From Candidatus Peregrinibacteria bacterium (lineage in GTDB: Bacteria; Patescibacteriota; Gracilibacteria; UBA1369; JACRIC01), in contig JACRIC010000106.1 in the NCBI GenBank assembly GCA_016235915.1, positions 1 through 7,023 of the forward strand: DNA of 7,023 nucleotides. Reading direction: 5' to 3'. Position 1 is the stretch's first letter. Every line of letters begins with the position of its first letter. Made by a program: the position numbers and the translations under genes. The notes beneath the pieces are model-generated. The model ran no database searches, was not told the DNA's origin, and saw only the letters and a program-made list of their open reading frames with translations. Positions 1 through 5,670 of this stretch are shown piece after piece.

Positions 1-25
1 AAAATTTGGAAATTGGTGGAGACAT

Positions 26-54
26 TTGTGTTCCGAGACGACGGATGATACTAT
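26..54 (+). promoter_or_regulatory. Candidate folD promoter
   Basis: A TTGTGT -35-like hexamer (26-31) is followed after 17 bp by TACTAT (49-54). That hexamer is preceded by TG one base upstream (46-47), giving an extended -10 form. Transcription would start near 61, leaving a leader of under 20 nt before the folD ATG at 79. The -35 match is poor (3 of 6), so the call rests on the extended -10 and the spacing. Its -10 overlaps a better-scoring minus-strand box. Confidence 0.4.
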
Positions 55-77
55 AGGAATGCTTTTTTCTCTGTCCA
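50..77 (-). promoter_or_regulatory. Candidate divergent promoter reading off the left edge
   Basis: On the minus strand TGGACA (77-72) and TATAGT (55-50) each match the sigma70 consensus in 5 of 6 positions, with a 16-bp spacer. Transcription would start near 43. A minus-strand ATG at 25-23 with GGA shortly upstream could open a leftward gene, but only eight codons are visible, so no CDS is called. A competing reading is that plus-strand bases 1-48 are the last 15 codons of an upstream gene ending in TGA. I cannot decide between these from the window. Confidence 0.35.
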
Positions 78-78
78 C

Positions 79-930
79 ATGCAGATTCTTGACGGTCGAA
101 AAGTCGCCTCGCTCATTCTTTCCGAATTGACGAACGAGGTTGTTTTGTTGAATAAAAAAAATGTTCAACCAAAATTGGTCATCATTTCCGTTGGTGAAAA
201 TCCTGCCAGCGCTCTGTACATTCGCGCCAAGCAACATGCCTGTAAAAAAATTGGCATTCTCTCCGATCTTCTCAAATTTCCTGAAAATCTTACGACTGAG
301 GCTCTTATTTCCACTATTCAATCCCTCAATACTGATTCGTCTGTCCACGGGATTATTGTCCAGCTTCCCTTACCAAAAACGATCTCCACTCCCCTTGTCA
401 TTCGCGCTATTCTTCCCAAAAAAGATGTTGACGGTTTCCACGCGTACAATCTTGGCAAAATGTTTCTTTCCACGGAATTTGAAGATTTAGCGCCCTCGAC
501 TCCTTCAGGAATTGTCAGGCTTCTCGAACACTACGAAATTACTTTTGAAGGAAAAGAAGTGACGGTGGTTGGGCATAGTAATATTGTTGGGAAACCGATT
601 TCTGTGATGTTGCTCAATCGCAATGCCACGGTGACGATCTGCCACATTTACACGAAAGACCTCGCGAAACATACGCGGAATGCGGAGATTCTTATTGTTG
701 CCGTTGGAAAACCGGGACTTATTACGGCGGATATGGTGAGAAGCGGCGTTATTGCGGTTGACGTAGGCATCAATCGGTTGCCGGATGGGAGTGTTTGCGG
801 AGATATCGACTTCCTAAATGTTTCCAAAAAAGCTACATTTATAACGCCGGTTCCTGGCGGAGTCGGGCCTATGACCGTGGCGTGTTTGCTTGAGAATGTG
901 GTGAAATCGGCGAAACGGCTGAATATCTAA
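79..930 (+). CDS. folD: FolD, bifunctional methylenetetrahydrofolate dehydrogenase / cyclohydrolase
   Basis: FolD oxidises 5,10-methylene-THF to methenyl-THF with NADP+ and hydrolyses it to 10-formyl-THF, the formyl donor for purine synthesis; it is cytosolic and usually a homodimer. At 283 residues it has normal family length. The catalytic Tyr47 and Lys51 sit in YIRAK, VQLPLP is at 94-99, and KDVDGF at 115-120 carries a folate-site Asp. The nucleotide-binding loop is VGHSNIVGKP (164-173) and the C-terminal signature is TPVPGGVGPMT (256-266). Two changes from the usual motifs are visible: His for Arg in the VGRS loop, and Ser for Cys in the PCTP motif (PSTPSG, 139-144). The ATG at 79 gives the expected N-terminus (MQILDGRKVA), but there is no Shine-Dalgarno sequence, only a pyrimidine-rich leader. 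It lies upstream of purF in the same direction, which fits a folate-purine cluster. Confidence 0.98.
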   Translation: MQILDGRKVASLILSELTNEVVLLNKKNVQPKLVIISVGENPASALYIRAKQHACKKIGILSDLLKFPENLTTEALISTIQSLNTDSSVHGIIVQLPLPKTISTPLVIRAILPKKDVDGFHAYNLGKMFLSTEFEDLAPSTPSGIVRLLEHYEITFEGKEVTVVGHSNIVGKPISVMLLNRNATVTICHIYTKDLAKHTRNAEILIVAVGKPGLITADMVRSGVIAVDVGINRLPDGSVCGDIDFLNVSKKATFITPVPGGVGPMTVACLLENVVKSAKRLNI

Positions 931-981
931 AAAATATTTCTCATATGACAATTATACAATACTTGATAAAGGTCGAAATTA

Positions 982-1102
982 GAACCTCTCAAAATTGTTG
1001 CAATGCAAGGAGGCAAGCCATTTCTCGAGGAGCCGTACTTCCTTGGTACGGCGACGAGGGAATGGCGTAGCCGACGACGCAGTGCACAATTTTCAGAGGT
1101 TC
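982..1102. repeat. 121-bp imperfect palindrome (MITE-like or structured RNA) upstream of purF
   Basis: Terminal arms GAACCTCTCAAAATTGT (982-998) and ACAATTTTCAGAGGTTC (1086-1102) are inverted repeats matching at 16 of 17 positions. Inside, 1017-1027 pairs with 1055-1066 with one bulge. GCCGTAC (1032-1038) pairs perfectly with GTACGGC (1046-1052) around a 7-nt loop. The segment between outer and inner arms (999-1016 against 1067-1085) is only partly complementary. The whole unit would fold into one long hairpin as DNA or RNA. No ORF inside looks real. Its GC-rich core differs from the AT-rich flanks. It ends 17 bp before the purF ATG. It could be a short non-autonomous mobile repeat or a cis-acting leader structure; its sharply bounded arms favour the repeat. 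No clear target-site duplication is seen, although the flanks add a near-symmetric TTAG/CTAA. Confidence 0.88.
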
Positions 1103-1110
1103 GCTAACTT
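1083..1110 (+). promoter_or_regulatory. Weak candidate purF promoter within the palindrome's right edge
   Basis: TGCACA (1083-1088, 4 of 6 to the -35 consensus) and TAACTT (1105-1110) are 16 bp apart. The -10 ends only 9 bp before the purF ATG, so this promoter would give an almost leaderless mRNA. The -35 falls in the right arm of the 121-bp palindrome, so the repeat itself may supply promoter sequence. The matches are weak, and read-through from folD is an equally good explanation for purF expression. Confidence 0.22.
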
Positions 1111-1119
1111 TTCCTCACC

Positions 1120-2622
1120 ATGTGTGGCATCATCGGCATCTCCGGAAATACAGACGTGGTGCGAGAGCTCTATGACGGACTCATGGCGCTTCAGCACCGT
1201 GGCCAAGATGCGGCGGGCATCATGACGTACGATGGGACGTTTTATTTGAAAAAAGGAGACGGGCTTGTCCGCGATGTTTTTTCTTTGAAACACATGTTGC
1301 GGCTCAAAGGCAATCTCGGCATCGGCCATGTTCGCTATCCTACGGCCGGTTGCTATGAATCCGCCGAAGCCCAACCGTTTTATGTCAACTCTCCCTATGG
1401 TATCTGCCTTGTTCACAACGGCAATCTCACCAATGATACGGAACTTCACAAAGAACTTCTCGATAATAATCGCCGGCATCTGAATACCAAATCCGACTCG
1501 GAAGTGATTCTCAATGTGCTGGCGGATGAGATTTTGCAACTCGCCACTCCGGAGCTTTCTCCCAAGGGACTTTTTAATGCCTGCGGAAAAGTTTTTCAAC
1601 GCGTTCGTGGCGCGTACAGCGTTGTCGCGATTATTGGCGGACAAGGTATGCTTGCCATGCGCGATCCTCTTGGGATTCGTCCGCTCATTTTCGGGCGACG
1701 CCGGACTGGGCTGGAATACGAATATATTTTTGCGTCAGAAAGCGTGGCGCTCGATGTGCTCGGTTTTGAGATTTTGAGAAATGTCCAGCCGGGAGAGGTC
1801 ATTTTCGTTGATAAACATAACAAGGTGCATTCCAAACAATTTGGCGTGAAGAAATGGGCGCCGTGCATTTTTGAGTTCATTTATCTCGCACGGCCGGATT
1901 CCGTGCTTGACGATATTTCCGTGTATAAAATGAGGCTTCGTCTCGGGCAGAAACTCGCGTCGCAAATCCGCAAAGCGAAACTTCATATTGATTCGGTGGT
2001 GCCGGTGCCGGATTCTTCACGAAGCGCGGCCATGGCGCTCGCTCATGCTCTTCGCGTCCCCTACCGCGAAGGCCTTGTCAAAAATCGCTATATTGGAAGG
2101 ACTTTCATTATGCCCGGGCAAGCCATTCGCAAAAAATCCATTCAATTTAAACTCAATCCGATTCCTCTTGAATTTCGCAAAAAAAATGTATTGCTGGTCG
2201 ATGACAGCATTGTTCGCGGGAATACTTCGCGGCAAATTATTCGAATGGTGCGCGAGGCGGGAGCTCGGAAAGTTTATTTTGCATCGTCCGCGCCTCCACT
2301 GAGGTATCCATGTTTTTACGGCGTAGATATGCCGACAAAGAGTGATTTTATTGCCAATAATTTAACGGTTGAGGAAATTCGACGGGCGATTGAAGCTGAT
2401 GCGCTGTTTTACCAGACAATTCCCGATATGATTGAGGCGGCAAGAGCTGGCAATCGCGCTATTACCGGCTTTTGCAAGGCATGTTTTGATGGGAAGTATC
2501 CCACTTCTGACATTACTCCCGAGCTTCTGCGCCGCGTGGAGTTGGCTCGTCAAAAGGCCAAGGCCGATTTTGTTTACGAAAATGGAGATGTACCGGAGGA
2601 TCAGATGACGCTGGGGATATGA
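1120..2622 (+). CDS. purF: PurF, amidophosphoribosyltransferase (glutamine PRPP amidotransferase)
   Basis: PurF makes 5-phosphoribosylamine from PRPP and glutamine, the first committed step of purine synthesis; it is cytosolic and usually feedback-inhibited by purine nucleotides. The 500-residue length is normal. The N-terminal glutaminase domain begins MCGIIG, so Cys2 becomes the nucleophile after Met removal, with no propeptide. HVRYPTAG and HNGNLTN are the glutamine-site motifs. The C-terminal phosphoribosyltransferase domain has the PRPP loop VLLVDDSIVRGNTSRQII, with Asp361-Asp362. Cys249, Cys398, Cys452 and Cys455 match the spacing of the four 4Fe-4S ligands of Bacillus subtilis PurF, so this is the iron-sulfur class. 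ATG at 1120 is fixed by the catalytic Cys2. No Shine-Dalgarno sequence precedes it. The stop is TGA. PurD, which uses its unstable product, is encoded 1.7 kb downstream. Confidence 0.98.
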   Translation: MCGIIGISGNTDVVRELYDGLMALQHRGQDAAGIMTYDGTFYLKKGDGLVRDVFSLKHMLRLKGNLGIGHVRYPTAGCYESAEAQPFYVNSPYGICLVHNGNLTNDTELHKELLDNNRRHLNTKSDSEVILNVLADEILQLATPELSPKGLFNACGKVFQRVRGAYSVVAIIGGQGMLAMRDPLGIRPLIFGRRRTGLEYEYIFASESVALDVLGFEILRNVQPGEVIFVDKHNKVHSKQFGVKKWAPCIFEFIYLARPDSVLDDISVYKMRLRLGQKLASQIRKAKLHIDSVVPVPDSSRSAAMALAHALRVPYREGLVKNRYIGRTFIMPGQAIRKKSIQFKLNPIPLEFRKKNVLLVDDSIVRGNTSRQIIRMVREAGARKVYFASSAPPLRYPCFYGVDMPTKSDFIANNLTVEEIRRAIEADALFYQTIPDMIEAARAGNRAITGFCKACFDGKYPTSDITPELLRRVELARQKAKADFVYENGDVPEDQMTLGI

Positions 2623-2670
2623 GGAGGGATGATTTTGGATTGGGTTAGGTGAAATTAATTGTAAAATTTT

Positions 2671-3213
2671 GTGGAAATCCTAGATTACATATTCGCTATG
2701 TCAGCCATCGGTGCACCTTTTCTTCTGTGGCTTTTTGTTCATAAATCTTTGCCCTCGTACCTTGACAAAAAAGCAAAAAATCTTGCTACCAAAGAAGATA
2801 TTGCAACAATAACGCGAGAAATAGAAGAAGTAAAACATCTCTACCAAAAACATTATGATCTCTCGAGAATTGAAAGAGATTTTTATAACGAAATGAACAA
2901 AGCAATTTGGAGCTTATTAGCTATCATTAAAAAGTATGAGTTTGAAAACAAAAAGCCTTTAAACGAAGATGTTGCAAAAGCGGATCCCTCCATAAAAAAG
3001 ATTTTTTTTTCATTCGTTGATTCGGCAAATGAAATACTTGGAAAAGCATTTATATTTCTCCCAGAAAAAAATTATATATTGCTAAAAACTGCTATTGAAG
3101 AAAAGAGTACCATTAATGGTATGGCAAAAAACTTATTATTTGCCATGCGAAAATCAATTTATCCAGAAACAAAACTTAACAAAAATACAGACATCAAAGA
3201 ACTCAATTATTAA
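2671..3213 (+). CDS. Membrane-anchored coiled-coil protein of unknown function
   Basis: This is a 180-residue protein from a GTG start. It has one N-terminal hydrophobic segment (about 5-23), then a charged region that looks like a coiled coil (about 34-60) containing KNLATKEDI, and then a mainly helical, lysine-rich domain. From memory, a transmembrane helix followed by NLATKEDI and a C-terminal MRK-x-I/L region recurs in an uncharacterised bacterial family, so the protein may be full length; the function is unknown. The gene is strikingly AT-rich (one sampled 60-bp stretch is 27% GC, against 60% in a purF stretch), which suggests recent acquisition. The start is uncertain. GTG 2671 gives the fuller membrane helix. 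A TAAAAT box at 2662-2667 would instead place the transcript start after it and favour ATG 2698, which shortens the protein by nine residues. AGGTGA at 2647-2652 lies 18 nt from the GTG, too far for a good ribosome site. Confidence 0.75.
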   Translation: MEILDYIFAMSAIGAPFLLWLFVHKSLPSYLDKKAKNLATKEDIATITREIEEVKHLYQKHYDLSRIERDFYNEMNKAIWSLLAIIKKYEFENKKPLNEDVAKADPSIKKIFFSFVDSANEILGKAFIFLPEKNYILLKTAIEEKSTINGMAKNLLFAMRKSIYPETKLNKNTDIKELNY

Positions 3214-3217
3214 ATCT

Positions 3218-3319
3218 ATGAAAGCCACTATGAATTTTTACAATAGAGTGAGTAAATATGAATCATTTTTTTCAATCTTTGTTGGCTATTTATTTGTCGC
3301 GCCAGTAATGCAAAGGTGA
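3218..3319 (+). CDS. Doubtful 33-residue micro-ORF with one hydrophobic stretch
   Basis: Starting 4 nt after the previous stop, an ATG opens 33 codons ending in TGA. The product has a polar N-terminus and a hydrophobic segment (FFSIFVGYLFVAPVM) long enough to be a short membrane helix. It has no Shine-Dalgarno sequence and no recognisable family. The AT-rich composition matches the preceding gene, so it may be a small partner, a remnant of the same acquired segment, or chance. The rest of the gap up to 3420 holds only a weak hairpin and a promoter candidate. Confidence 0.2.
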   Translation: MKATMNFYNRVSKYESFFSIFVGYLFVAPVMQR

Positions 3320-3334
3320 CTACACACTCACCTT
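3313..3334 (+). terminator. Weak hairpin, possible terminator after the AT-rich gene
   Basis: AAGGTGA (3313-3319) and TCACCTT (3328-3334) form a perfect 7-bp stem with an 8-nt loop. Only a short, interrupted T run follows (CGATTTTG), and the stem is modest, so termination would be inefficient at best. It overlaps the TGA of the micro-ORF. Confidence 0.25.
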
Positions 3335-3386
3335 CGATTTTGTCACGTCGAAATTTGCACTTTGATCTGGTAATTTTCTGATTTCC

Positions 3387-3395
3387 TGCTATGAT
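3387..3395 (+). promoter_or_regulatory. Extended -10 promoter for the HNH gene
   Basis: TGCTATGAT is a full TGn extension plus a -10 box matching TATAAT in 5 of 6 positions. Transcription would start near 3402, about 19 nt before the ATG at 3421. No good -35 is seen at 16-18 bp, which extended -10 promoters tolerate. This suggests the HNH gene is transcribed separately from the gene upstream. Confidence 0.55.
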
Positions 3396-3420
3396 TTTCT
3401 TACATTAACCCCTTTAATAT

Positions 3421-4257
3421 ATGCCGTCCACTCTGACCGACAACCAGCTCTACCAAAAAGTGAAATTTTATGGAAAAAATGCTCTGCTTTGGAGACAAAA
3501 ATTTATAGGACTGCTACCTGAGGTGCAGAAGCGGAGACTCTATGAGAAAAAACATTTTGGATCCATTTTTGAATTTGCTTTTAAACTGGCGGGCTTAAGT
3601 GAACAGCAGGTGCGAACGACTTTGAACCTTGAAAAAAGATTTTCAGATAAACCTGCGTTGAAAGCGCTACTGGAAAATGGAGAGGTCAGTGTCAATAAGT
3701 TGGTGCGAATTCAGGCTATTGCCACTCCGCAAAATGAAGAGGAATTGGCGAGGGTGGTAAAAATACTTCCGCGAAACGCTCTTGAGACATTGGTCAGAGA
3801 TGAGAATGGCGGAAGTAAGCCAAAAATTGAGATAAAATCTTTGCACGTGCAAGACTTCGGCCATGACGGTGTTTTACAATTGAATGAGAAAGTCACGAAA
3901 AAACTCCTTGAATTGCAAAAGAAAGGAATAGATGTAAACAAAGTCCTTCTGGAACTCCTAAATCGCCGCGAACGAGAGATCGCCGACGAAAAAGAGACGA
4001 TCAGCGCGAATCTGCCAACAACCACATCCCGCTATGTTCCCGCTCGGATTCAAAAAGTCGTGCGCCAAGAACATGGCAACAAGTGTTCCATTCCAACCTG
4101 TCATAAACCAGCCGAACACCTTCACCACACGCAAACCTTCGCTCTCAGCAACCGGCACGACCCTCGTTACTTGGCTCCGCTTTGCAAAGAACACCACTTG
4201 ATCGCTCACTCTATCAATGTGGTGGTACAGGAAAAACGAGAGACGGCGGTGCTTTGA
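3421..4257 (+). CDS. HNH endonuclease-like protein with N-terminal helical domain
   Basis: This 278-residue protein ends in an HNH/beta-beta-alpha-metal module. Cys222 and Cys227 (CSIPTC), then Cys255 and His258/His259 (CKEHH), form a likely zinc knuckle, and His235-His236 is the probable metal/catalytic pair. The middle Asn usually found about five residues before the second Cys pair appears as Tyr250, so nuclease activity is not certain. Residues about 1-125 are helical, with RRLYEKKHFGSIFEFAF followed by LENGEVSVNKLVRI. This resembles the N-terminal part of DUF222-like and myxobacterial HNH proteins, which are often multicopy and mobile. No signal peptide or membrane helix is visible. The ATG at 3421 has its own extended -10 promoter but no Shine-Dalgarno sequence. 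It lies between purF and purD without metabolic logic, so it is probably accessory. A repeat begins 3 bp after its stop. A restriction, homing or selfish role is possible; the function is not established. Confidence 0.83.
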   Translation: MPSTLTDNQLYQKVKFYGKNALLWRQKFIGLLPEVQKRRLYEKKHFGSIFEFAFKLAGLSEQQVRTTLNLEKRFSDKPALKALLENGEVSVNKLVRIQAIATPQNEEELARVVKILPRNALETLVRDENGGSKPKIEIKSLHVQDFGHDGVLQLNEKVTKKLLELQKKGIDVNKVLLELLNRREREIADEKETISANLPTTTSRYVPARIQKVVRQEHGNKCSIPTCHKPAEHLHHTQTFALSNRHDPRYLAPLCKEHHLIAHSINVVVQEKRETAVL

Positions 4258-4260
4258 GGA

Positions 4261-4360
4261 TGTCATTTTGATGGAGGTCGCCTCAGGTCGCGGCGACTCG
4301 CCGTAACCGAAGGATCTTACTCTGTCCTTCAACAGGCTTATAACTGGCCTCAGGGTGACA
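4261..4360. repeat. 100-bp REP/MITE-like palindromic repeat upstream of purD
   Basis: The ends are degenerate inverted repeats: TGTCATTTTGATGG (4261-4274) against CCTCAGGGTGACA (4348-4360), which share TGTCAyyyTGAkGG when both are read inward. Inside are GAGG-TCG-CCTC (4274-4284), GTCGC-G-GCGAC (4287-4297), and a GAAGGA (4309-4314) / TCCTTC (4325-4330) hairpin. The TGTCA...TGAGG ends with an internal GAAGGATCT and TCCTTC resemble dispersed intergenic repeats I know from several bacterial genomes; that match is from memory. It fills nearly the whole gap, starting 3 bp after the HNH stop and ending 18 bp before the purD ATG. An internal TATAAC (4339-4344) could act as a -10, but I see no matching -35. 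Confidence 0.65.
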
Positions 4361-4378
4361 CTTTTTACCTTTTATACC

Positions 4379-5635
4379 ATGAAAAAAATTCTCCTTATCG
4401 GAAGCGGGGCGCGGGAACATGCGATCGCAGAAGCAGTGAAACGAAGCGTCCTTGTGTGCTTCGGGAATTCGCGAAATCCCGGAATCACGGCGCTCACTGC
4501 GGCGTATGCCACTGGCGATCTTGGCGATTTGTCGGCGTTGCGCGATTTTGCTTCCGCGAATCGGCCTGATTTTGCTATCATCGGTCCTGAAAATCCCATT
4601 GCGCTGGGAGCGGCTGACATGCTCCAAGCTCTCGGCATCCCGACCGTGGCTCCACTTCGGGCGGCGGCGCAGTTGGAATCGTCCAAATCGTTTTCGCGAG
4701 AACTTTTGGAGAAGCATGGGATCGCGGGAAATCCGCGTTTTCGCGTTTTTACCGAGACTGACGGCATTCGCGAATATTTGGAGGAGCTTGGCGACGAATT
4801 TGTGATCAAAGCGGATGGACTTCGCGGTGGAAAAGGCGTCAAGGTTTCTGGCGATCATCTCGCGGATATTGCCGAGGGGGTGCAGTATGCAGAGGAATGT
4901 CTTTCCGTGGATGGAAAGGTCGTGATTGAAGAAAAATTGATCGGTCATGAGTTCAGCCTCATGAGTTTTTCCGATGGCCGAACCATTGTCGATATGCCGG
5001 CGGTGCAGGATCACAAGCGGGCTTATGATGGAGACCTCGGACCGAATACCGGAGGCATGGGATCGTACAGCTGTCCCAATCACCTTTTGCCGTTTCTTCG
5101 CGAAGAAGATGTGCAAAAAGCGCATGAAATCAATGCGGCCGTAGCAGAGGCAGTTTTGAAAGAAACCGGTGTGCCTTTCCGAGGCATTCTGTATGGCGGA
5201 TTTATGGCGACGCGATCGGGAATACGGCTCATTGAGTACAATGTGCGATTTGGGGATCCGGAGTCCATGAATGTCCTGCCGATTCTCAAAACCGATTTTG
5301 TGGCGGTGTGCGAGGCGATTCTTTCTGGAACGCTTGCGGATTTGCGCGTTGAATTTGAGGCAAAAGCGACGGTTTGCAAGTATGTGGTGCCGGAAGGGTA
5401 TCCGGATCATCCTCTTCGCGATGAAAAAATCGAAATTGCGGATGTGCCGAAAGGGGTACGCGTTTTCTATGCTTCGGTCAATGAACGGGATGGTGCGCTC
5501 TTTTTGGCAGGATCTCGCGCCGTGGCTTTTACTGGAATTGCCGATACTCTTTCCGAAGCTGAAAAACTTGCGGAAGCTGGCGCGCGGTCAGTAAGGGGGC
5601 GTGTTTTTCACAGGAGCGATATTGGGACGAAGTGA
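4379..5635 (+). CDS. purD: PurD, phosphoribosylamine-glycine ligase (GAR synthetase)
   Basis: PurD joins phosphoribosylamine and glycine with ATP to make glycinamide ribonucleotide, step two of purine synthesis, in the cytosol. The 418-residue ATP-grasp protein is complete. GSGAREHA (8-15) marks the N-terminal domain and GPENPIALG is at 69-77. The ATP-grasp loop KADGLRGGKGV spans 144-154, QDHKRAYDGD and GPNTGGMGSY lie within 210-230, and EYNVRFGDPESMNVLPIL spans 286-303. Several motifs (GSGAREHAIAEA, SRNPGI, GDPESMNVLP with Met where most bacteria have Gln) look like archaeal PurD rather than the Escherichia coli type. I chose ATG 4379 because it gives the family start MKKILLIGSG. A GTG at 4355 in the same frame would add eight non-homologous residues encoded partly by the upstream repeat. 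No Shine-Dalgarno sequence is present. It ends in TGA 35 bp from the convergent pheA stop, with no terminator hairpin between them. Confidence 0.96.
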   Translation: MKKILLIGSGAREHAIAEAVKRSVLVCFGNSRNPGITALTAAYATGDLGDLSALRDFASANRPDFAIIGPENPIALGAADMLQALGIPTVAPLRAAAQLESSKSFSRELLEKHGIAGNPRFRVFTETDGIREYLEELGDEFVIKADGLRGGKGVKVSGDHLADIAEGVQYAEECLSVDGKVVIEEKLIGHEFSLMSFSDGRTIVDMPAVQDHKRAYDGDLGPNTGGMGSYSCPNHLLPFLREEDVQKAHEINAAVAEAVLKETGVPFRGILYGGFMATRSGIRLIEYNVRFGDPESMNVLPILKTDFVAVCEAILSGTLADLRVEFEAKATVCKYVVPEGYPDHPLRDEKIEIADVPKGVRVFYASVNERDGALFLAGSRAVAFTGIADTLSEAEKLAEAGARSVRGRVFHRSDIGTK

Positions 5636-5670
5636 AGAAGCCTGCGGGGGCATAGCAATTATCGATGTAG

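Noticed and set aside
931..1119. Purine riboswitch or T-box in the folD-purF gap
   Set aside because: The region is a single long palindrome without the conserved junction or loop sequences of known purine riboswitches.
995..1225. 76-codon plus-strand frame through the palindrome
   Set aside because: It spans the hairpin arms and runs into purF in another frame; low-complexity product and no start context.
1093..1644. 183-codon open frame on the minus strand across the purF start
   Set aside because: It is antisense to the PurF glutaminase domain and extends into the palindrome; no family motif is seen.
4355..4378. GTG start extending purD by eight residues
   Set aside because: The extension is encoded partly by the upstream repeat and has no homology; the family N-terminus begins at ATG 4379.
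4283..5410. 375-codon open frame on the minus strand
   Set aside because: It lies antisense to purD, which has full family motifs. The product is rich in Arg, His and Ser with no recognisable domain, as expected of a shadow frame in GC-biased codons.
1120..5635. UGA recoded as glycine (Gracilibacteria/SR1-type code)
   Set aside because: TGA ends purF, the HNH gene and purD at the expected protein ends, and no in-frame TGA interrupts them.
5636..5670. Terminator between convergent purD and pheA
   Set aside because: No compact stem with a T run is present; a GAAGCCTG/CAGG-TA-GCTTC match needs a loop of about 40 nt and overlaps pheA.
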